A DNA stretch of 64,000 nt. Source: Dromaius novaehollandiae (Eukaryota > Chordata > Aves > Casuariiformes > Dromaiidae). The stretch lies in NCBI RefSeq assembly GCF_036370855.1, contig NW_026991398.1, forward strand, positions 1,736,001 through 1,800,000, given 5' to 3'. This document shows positions 58,201 to 64,000 of this stretch, in pieces. The notes below the pieces were generated by a model. That model ran no database searches. It was not told the origin of the DNA and saw only the letters and a program-made list of their open reading frames with translations. Position numbers and translations under genes: made by a program. The number at the start of each line of letters is the position of its first letter. The first letter of the stretch is position 1.

Positions 58201-61200
58201 AGGAAGAGAGGCAAAGGAAGGGAGAGGACACATGTCCATTTGAATACAGTAGTTTCTCAGAACAAAGTTTCTCCATTGAGAGTGTTGCCAGGAAGTGTAT
58301 CAAGAACATATACATATATATAAACATGCGAACTCACATAGAATAATTTCTGTCGTGCATTCATATGGGGCTGCCAATCCAAAAAAAAAAAGAAAATAGT
58401 CATTAGAATTGCTAAAGAATATTTGAAGTTCTGAAAACAAAGATTTTTTTTCAGTTCTTGCATAGAGCTTTTTTTTGTATAGATTTCAGCAGTGACAAGA
58501 GCTTTACATAAAGGCTCTTATAGACACATACAGAGGCCACTGCTGCCTGAGATGCCCTGTGTAGCTGTGTTCCTGTGTGATGCTGGGAAATGTGACCCAG
58601 GAACCATGAGAACCTTCCTGGAGCATTGGCTGGTCACCAAGAGAAGCATCTCCAGACCTCTCAGTGGGAGGTCTATTTCCATCGACTAGAAAGGGCAGTC
58701 CAGACAACTGGATTAGCCAGAGACATGTGCTGAAGGTGTCTGGCATCGAGTGAGCTAATTCCCATCCCTGTTGTCGCCTAAAATGGAGTCGCACTTCATG
58801 ACCACGCAAGGAATGAGAAGGGAGAGTGGCTAGATGTGTAGGGACTTCTTTAAGATGTCACTGTAACACAGGTACGTTGAGATTGGTGCAAATTAGGCCA
58901 TCAATAAATAGAACATTTTATTGAAGCTGATCAGCCTGCTTTCCTCTATCAGTTGTGAGCTCACGACACCTCATGGTGCGACTCGCTGTGTGCAAAGAGC
59001 AAGGAGCAGCAAGAATGATCCTGGGCAGGAAGTGGTTTGTGGGGCACTGGACTCATGCAAGACACAACAATAGTATTTTTAGTAGTGTAGACCTTATTAT
59101 AAAAGAAATCTTTAGAAACTGTCAATAAAAATGAAACAAGAAAGAAAGTGGATAAATTATCTCAAGGAAAACATATGTTTTGATACACTTTTCAGCTTTT
59201 GAAACTTCTTTGCATTCTTATTTTTTTCTTTTTCTTATTATCTTGTTTTCTTTGGTTCTTTTTTGATACGCTGGTCTTTTGGGGAGAATCTTTTCTTTTT
59301 TTCTTTTTTTGAAAGGGAAAGTGATTTTCAGAGCTGGGGTGGGATGCAGTCACAGGGCCATGGACATGTGGTGCCATTGCAGCTGCCCTGGTCCCCTCTG
59401 CCCAGCCTCCATCTGTAACTCCCAGGGGCTCCGGTCTCCCGCAGGTCCCCTGTGAGAGCTGCCAGGCCCAGGCAGGTGCCTCAGAGACACCGGGGCCTCT
59501 CCAAGTGCCGCTGGGTGCTTGTGGTTGGACACCTGGGCTCGGCCTGAAAAGGTGAAGAACTGTTTTCACCATTAAAAAAATAGGAGTCCACTTTCATCAG
59601 CTCAAATGATTGGCTAATTTTAATGTCAGTGTTTTCATGTGATGAAATAATGGAAGAAGAGGGAAGAAGACGTGGGAGAAGAAATACTGATCTGCCCCTG
59701 ACCTTGTGTTTCCACTGCTCTGTCTCTTTGACTGTGGATGCAATCTCAGTGATCTCTCACATATTTCCACGTGGCCTGATTAACTTGATCATTTCTAAAG
59801 GCATCTTCACATCAGACTCTTTGGACATACACACTTTCCTTAGTTTCACAGTTTTCCTCCTCCCCTTGCTCTTTATCATTCAGATACCTCTCAACTCTCC
59901 AGTTGCTGCTTTGAGCTTCTGGGAGTCTGAAGCTTGCCTTGTCTTTCAGTAGTCTCACTGTCTCTTTAGCCAGCTCCTTTGTTCTGCTTCTCGTCTATCC
60001 TTTCCTATCTATCTGTCGAGAACATTTCAAGGAAGGTTATGTCTTGTGGGCAGTGGAACTCACTGGAGGCAGCTTGGACTTTACATAGAGTTGAGGAGTG
60101 TCTTTTATCTTTTATTAAACTGTTTCGAATTTTATTTTGGTTTGTTTGCTATTAAGAAAAACATCTCTATGTGTGCTTGCAGTTAGTTCTCTAAGGAAAG
60201 CAGGTGGGAATTGGCGCACATGAGCTGTAACCTTCAGCTACAGACTTGAGAGGAGAAGGGTTAGATTTTAACCAGAGTGATCTCAGTCCCCAGTGGCTGA
60301 TGAGGGAACTGACAGAACTGGGGAGCTGGGGAGGAAGGTTGTCCATACATGTCTCCTATCAAAAATACTGCTTGACCTACATGCCCAGACTCCATTAGGA
60401 GACACCGTGGGTCAGTGTGAATTGGAGAATTGCTTATTCTGAAAACCAAAGAATAAAGAAAGCTTCAGAAGCAGACATTTTTGTTTTCAGGTGCTCATTG
60501 AAATCTGCCTAATCTCAGTACACTCCTGAAAACTTTCTAATTGGCCACACAAGACTTGAAGAACTGAAGCAAATTATGCAAGGAGGCATGGTCCCTTAGG
60601 GCTTTGGGCATTTTAATGACCCCTTGAGTGTATTTGGTGCTGAGCCCGTGAACTGCAGATGCTGAGAAGAAACTGAAGAAACCTCTCAAGAAGTTAAAGT
60701 CAGAAGCAAATCCCAAGTTTCTTGGAGCGTTAACAGGTCCCACTGAGGGCCATTACCAACAAAGCCTCCCCAGGGGCTGATTAGAGCAGAAAGTTGGAGG
60801 CCCTGATTGCAGGTAGGCAAAGGCAATGTGCAGGTGGCTGTGATGCCAAGTCAACCTTGATGTGTGTTATCAGGCAGAGCAGCCAGGCACTGACAGCCAG
60901 CCCCTGCGTAGGGTCATGCTTTCCATCCTGCATTGCTCAGGGCTCTTCCTGGGGGCAGTGTGCGGGTGGGGGTGTGCAACGCCGAGTGCAGGACCATGAC
61001 ACAGCACCTGCTGGGCTCCCAGGGGACAAGGAGGCAGCAAGGCCACTGTGCTTTAAGGAATGTTGTCTTCTCGTGGGCCAGGATGGCAGAGACACCAGCC
61101 ATAGCCAAGAGGACAAAGACCTCGTTGTATTGAGAGCTTTCAGCCCTGGCAGTGCCTTTGGCCATCTCCACCTCAGGCTGTGCTATGCTTTCCCACACCT

Positions 61201-61457
61201 GTTCCTGTTTCCCTGTGTACTGTAGACACCCAACCTGCTTCCCCACCTTGCTCTCACCCTGGGATCTCCCGACCTCTCCTGATGTCTTCCTGTCCTCACT
61301 TGCTTCTCCTTGACACACAAGGCCAGGGGCTGAACACAGACTCCCTCTGTGTATCCTATAGCACCACAGCACTACCTTAGGAGTGACATTTTCTTTTCCT
61401 AATGTGACATCCAAACCCCATGAGCTGCTGTCTGTGGCTTTTTCTCCTTCTCATGCT
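55228..61457 (-). repeat. Right arm of the 6.3-kb inverted repeat
   Basis: The inverted counterpart of 17,612-23,945, with landmarks in reverse order throughout. It contains a segment S copy (59,220-61,457), the frameshifted version of the Pro/Ser-rich frame (57,822-58,239) and isolated 64-bp units near 57,640-57,850. Its left end lies near 55,228 and its visible right end is the retroviral insertion. Open frames are short and not consistently preserved between arms, so no gene is called. Confidence 0.85.
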
Positions 61458-61687
61458 TGTAGGGAACGGCGATCGGAAGATCTCGCGATGGCACGGAAAG
61501 AGGAAGGAAGAGGAAGGATATGACGTAGAGATAGCAGTATGCTTGTAGGTATATAAGCGAATGCATACGTACAATAAACGCCATTTGTAGCATCCTCATA
61601 TTGGTGTCAGTGCTCATTGGCCCGGAGGCAGGGGGAGCCTCCGTGCCGTCTCAGGCGGACGGGAGATTGTCGCATCAGAAGGCGACA
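61458..61687 (+). repeat. 5' LTR of endogenous retrovirus, 230 bp
   Basis: It begins TGTAGGGAACGG and ends GGCGACA, giving TGT/ACA inverted ends. U3 is GA-rich with a TGACGTAG CRE-like site (61,521-61,528) and a TATATAAG box (61,550-61,557). The poly(A) signal AATAAA (61,573-61,578) comes before the R region, which begins near GCCATTTG at about 61,580. AATAAA placed upstream of R followed by GCCATTT, and then an ATTGGTG element, is the arrangement of avian leukosis-type LTRs. Only the 5' copy is in the window. Confidence 0.85.
61521..61578 (+). promoter_or_regulatory. LTR promoter core and poly(A) signal
   Basis: A CRE-like TGACGTAG, TATATAAG about 25-30 nt before the expected RNA start, and AATAAA just before R. 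All three basic elements look intact, so transcription from this LTR is possible in principle. Confidence 0.65.
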
Positions 61688-61689
61688 AG

Positions 61690-61707
61690 TGGTGACCCCA
61701 ACGTGAT
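61690..61707 (+). other. Primer binding site, tRNA-Trp type
   Basis: TGGTGACCCCAACGTGAT begins two bases after the LTR. It differs at one position from the tRNA-Trp primer site used by avian leukosis/sarcoma viruses. The two-base gap between LTR and primer site also fits that genus. Confidence 0.9.
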
Positions 61708-61749
61708 AGCTGAGACGGCGGACCGCAGGCGGTCGAGAGGATCCGGATC

Positions 61750-63291
61750 ATGGACGCGGTACTTAAGGTTGTACGTGTGGGTGCCCGGGAATGGGTGCTC
61801 TCTATGAGAGTGGATGCAGTTGCGAACTGCGTCGGGCGGCTCCTGAAAGATGGAGCGATAGTTAGAACAGGGGACATTTTTTCCCCTTCTAACTGGGAGA
61901 AGTGCACTCGAGCGCTTGCTCAGAGAGCTACGGCCACTAAGAAGGCCGCAGGGCTTAAGACGTGGGGAGACATAACGATCATTTTACAAAGGACTAGGGA
62001 GGAGCTTGAGACCTGGCAGGCTGCCCACGCGGCGCTGCACATGTCCGCGGAAATGGCGACACAGACAGCAGCAAACGCAGAGGAGCGAACGGAGGTGATA
62101 GAGGGAGAGACGATAGTAGGGGATGAAGTGAGAACGGAGAATGTGGAAACAGACATAAAGGAGGAGGCGGTTTATCAAGAACCAGAGCGGGGAGAGGGGG
62201 AGGCAGAAACTCCAGAGGCTTACCCAATAATGCCCTCTTCTCCGCCACCGCCGCGGTATCCGTGGAAAGAGATGAGGGCGATGGAAGGGGGAGAACCAGG
62301 AGAACCAGGAGAACCAGGAGACCTTTGTGGAGACCGAGATATGAAAAAGCCAGAGGCGGGTAGAGGAGAAGAAAGCAAGGTGAAAGTGGAGGAGGCAGAA
62401 GAAAAGGAAAGACCGCTTATAGTGGATGATCCCCGAGACTGGCTGCCGGGGGCCATGATTCGGGTGCAGTGGGAGGACGAAAGAAGAGAAGAAGCAGGGG
62501 AAAGACCAGAAGCAGGGGAAAGACCGAGGGTGCCGCACCCGGGGAAAGATGGCGCTGGCCGAGAGAGGAGTGGGCGTCGACCAGCATTGCGGAAGGAGGG
62601 GACTGAAGACTCAGGCACAGACTCTGACTCTGACCCCTTAAAAGGAATAACGACGAAGATGCAGCAACTAGGGCGGAGTTCCCCGCTGCAGTCAGAGGCG
62701 GGAGGAAAAAAGGGGAGGAAAGTCACAAGTTTTGTGACAGGCTACAGGCAGCAGTAGAACTTGGTAGAACTTGCATCTTTACCAGACGCTGCAAAAGGAG
62801 CGGTGATGTTGGAATGTAGCAAACAACAGGGCAACGAGTTGACAAAAGAAATCCTAAGAACAGCGCCTAAGGGAGCAAGTCTAGGGCAGACGATCAAGTA
62901 CATATTAGAACACCGGGACAAGACCACAGCCCTACAGATTGCTGCAGCAGTTATGGCAATGCCGGAGGTTAGAGCTAGAGGAGGTCCAAAAGGAGGCCCA
63001 TGCTTTGGCTGCGGGCAAATGGGCCATTTGAGAGCACAGTGCACGAATAAGGGAAGTTACGCGCGCCCAACAGGGGGTATGGGGAGCCTTACATGCTGGG
63101 CCTGTGGAAAACCAGGACACAGAGCACGAGATTGTCGGCGGTCGGGAAACGAGAAGCGGGGAGGGCAACTAGGGGGCCACCCCTCCCCGGTGAGCCGGCC
63201 TCAAGTAGCCCCTGTCAACAACAACACACCGCTGATGGACAGCTCCAGCGACCAAACTCCGAAGGGAAACCCCGTGTGGCCCTGGTCTTAG
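61750..63291 (+). pseudogene. gag: Endogenous retroviral gag, defective
   Basis: The frame starts with a well-placed ATG (A at -3, G at +4), only 42 nt after the primer site. Residues 1 to about 150 resemble a matrix domain. Residues about 165-170 contain a PPPPRYPW proline cluster where a late-budding motif would sit. Residues 181-189 are three GEP triplets from a 9-bp tandem repeat, and EAGERP is duplicated later. A long, highly charged stretch follows, with no recognisable capsid N-terminal domain. Sequence resembling the capsid C-terminal part begins around residue 326, and a UAG stop interrupts it at 62,755-62,757. The same frame then continues (LVELASLPDAAKG and onward) into two CCHC zinc knuckles at 63,001-63,042 and 63,094-63,135 and stops at 63,289-63,291. 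With the stop and the capsid loss it should not form normal particles. Confidence 0.85.
63264..63270 (+). promoter_or_regulatory. Putative gag-pro minus-one frameshift site
   Basis: GGGAAAC lies in the X XXY YYZ register relative to the gag frame (G GGA AAC), 18 nt before the gag stop codon. A minus-one slip here enters exactly the frame that encodes the protease. Possible downstream stems are CCCTGG (63,280-63,285) with CCAGGG (63,336-63,341), and GGTCT (63,284-63,288) with AGACC (63,303-63,307). These two are mutually exclusive in part, and the structure is inferred only. Confidence 0.65.
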
Positions 63292-63638
63292 GGTGTGAGA
63301 AGAGACCCCGAGTGAAAGCGCATCTGATAGGCCCACCAGGGGCGGGTCCTCCTAGCATCCCCTTAATAATGATGCTAGATACCGGGGCAGATGTTACATG
63401 TGTGCCCTCGTGGTTGTGGCCATCGAGTTGGCCAGCAAAAGTGGCAAGCTCGTTAGATGGAGTGGGAGGCAGGGCGGAGGCTATGATTTCTGAAGCCGAT
63501 ATCACAATTGTATTGGAGGACCCGGATAGGCCTGCTCAGATCATCCGTGTGCGGCCGTACATAACTGCCATAGGGGAACCATTGTTAGGGCGAGATGCCT
63601 TATTGCAAAGCGGCTTCCACCTGACAAATTTAGGGTAA
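63264..63638 (+). CDS. pro: Endogenous retroviral protease region
   Basis: Aspartic protease read in the minus-one frame relative to gag. The frame is open from at least 63,093 and overlaps the end of gag; the listed start is the frameshift site. The active-site triad segment LDTGADVTCVP starts at 63,375 (Asp at 63,378-63,380), and the conserved flap-distal GRDAL segment lies near 63,589-63,603. About 116 codons from the slip site to the TAA at 63,636-63,638, a normal retroviral protease length, with no stop inside. No dUTPase domain is present, unlike betaretroviral pro. It would cleave the Gag and Gag-Pro-Pol precursors if made. Confidence 0.8.
   Translation, partial: GKPRVALVLGCEKRPRVKAHLIGPPGAGPPSIPLIMMLDTGADVTCVPSWLWPSSWPAKVASSLDGVGGRAEAMISEADITIVLEDPDRPAQIIRVRPYITAIGEPLLGRDALLQSGFHLTNLG
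63626..63632 (+). promoter_or_regulatory. Putative pro-pol minus-one frameshift site
   Basis: AAATTTA in the correct register for the pro frame (A AAT TTA), followed three bases later by the pro stop TAA. The heptamer and the following GGGCCACTG segment resemble the gag-pol frameshift signal of avian leukosis/sarcoma viruses. A minus-one slip enters the pol frame. Confidence 0.8.
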
Positions 63639-64000
63639 GGGCCACTGCCTACCTCCTCGGGGCTCATTTCGCTGTCCCGCTGACATGGTGCTCCAATGAG
63701 CCTGTGTGGGTAGAGCAGTGGCCATTGACAGGGGACAAATTGGCGGCTGCCTGACAAATAGTAAGTAGAGAACTAGAGCAGGGACACCTGGAGGAAAGCC
63801 ACAGTCCCTGGAACACTCCTATATTTGTGATACACAAAAAGGACAAGTCTGAATTTCGATTACTGCACGACCTACGAGCGGTAAATCAGCAGATGGAAGC
63901 GATGGGTGCCCTCCAGCCGGGGTTGCCACTACCATCAGCAATACCAAAGAATTGGCCAGTGGTGGTGATGGATATCCAAGATTGCTTTTTCTCTGTACCA
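63626..64000 (+). pseudogene. pol: Endogenous retroviral pol, 5' part, interrupted
   Basis: The minus-one frame after pro encodes the beginning of reverse transcriptase: LTWCSNEPVWVEQWPLTGDK, then [29 protein letters not shown], and [14 protein letters not shown] with the first catalytic Asp of motif A at 63,972-63,974. A UGA stop at 63,752-63,754 interrupts the N-terminus. The frame is open from there to the window end. The YxDD box, RNase H and integrase lie outside the window. The stop should abolish a full-length product from this copy. Confidence 0.88.

Larger units (their letters stand above)
61458..64000 (+). mobile_element. Endogenous retrovirus, 5' part, alpharetrovirus-like
   Basis: A proviral 5' end in genomic order: 230-bp LTR, tRNA-Trp-type primer site, gag, pro and the start of pol, continuing beyond the window. 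Gag and pol contain stops and the capsid region of gag is incomplete, so this copy is defective. The presumed target sequence CATGCT immediately precedes the LTR (61,452-61,457); alpharetroviruses duplicate six bases on integration. The host sequence is the CR1-derived edge of segment S. Confidence 0.92.

Noticed and set aside
59560-59600. A-rich stretch as a retrogene tail
   Set aside because: No processed gene body adjoins it; the same stretch occurs in the other segment S copies.
63291-63638. dUTPase domain in the pro frame, expected if the virus were a true betaretrovirus
   Set aside because: The space holds only a protease-length sequence; no dUTPase motif is visible.

Overview
The window is vertebrate, almost certainly avian, genomic DNA. 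Three things point to a bird: many CR1-type LINE fragments, including one with the characteristic short 3' tail repeat at 27,396-27,428; three intact intronless olfactory receptor (OR) genes of the type greatly expanded in birds (OR14-like, gamma-c clade); and an endogenous retrovirus with an alpharetrovirus-type LTR core and a tRNA-Trp-type primer site at the right edge. The species cannot be named from the sequence. Almost all other open frames are chance frames in duplicated, GC-rich or transposon-derived DNA.

Layout. 1-2,935: orphan copy of OR upstream-flank DNA plus a CR1. 2,936-7,290: no gene; contains a 64-bp tandem array. 7,300-11,405: an OR 3' remnant and an intact OR on the minus strand, each with its 3' flank. 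11,406-17,165: upstream flank of that OR and a CR1. 17,612-23,945: left arm of a large inverted repeat. 23,946-24,560: second 64-bp array. 24,560-27,393: CpG island and flank. 27,394-28,590: CR1. 28,591-35,562: shared segment S, CR1 and OR upstream flank. 35,563-36,498: intact OR, plus strand, followed by 3' flank to about 38,060. 40,085-42,612: second CpG-island unit. 43,651-50,228: segment S, CR1 and OR upstream flank. 50,229-51,164: intact OR, plus strand, then 3' flank and CR1. 53,500-54,348: segment S fragment. 54,349-54,982: LTR-like element. 55,228-61,457: right arm of the inverted repeat. 61,458-64,000: 5' part of an endogenous retrovirus (LTR, primer site, gag, pro, start of pol), running off the window.

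Architecture. The two plus-strand ORs lie in tandem units about 15 kb apart. In each unit a CpG island comes first, then segment S, CR1, upstream flank, OR and 3' flank. The minus-strand OR at 10,470 and the plus-strand OR at 35,563 are divergent halves of an older inverted duplication. A second inverted pair (17,612-23,945 and 55,228-61,457) encloses both plus-strand ORs. The OR family has therefore spread here by repeated direct and inverted segmental duplication, with LTR fragments at two breakpoints. The retrovirus landed in one arm after duplication, because its uninterrupted target is still visible in paralogous copies.

Most notable point: the retrovirus combines an alpharetrovirus-like LTR, primer site and pro-pol frameshift signal with a second minus-one frameshift signal between gag and pro, an arrangement otherwise typical of betaretroviruses. 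Its gag and pol are broken.
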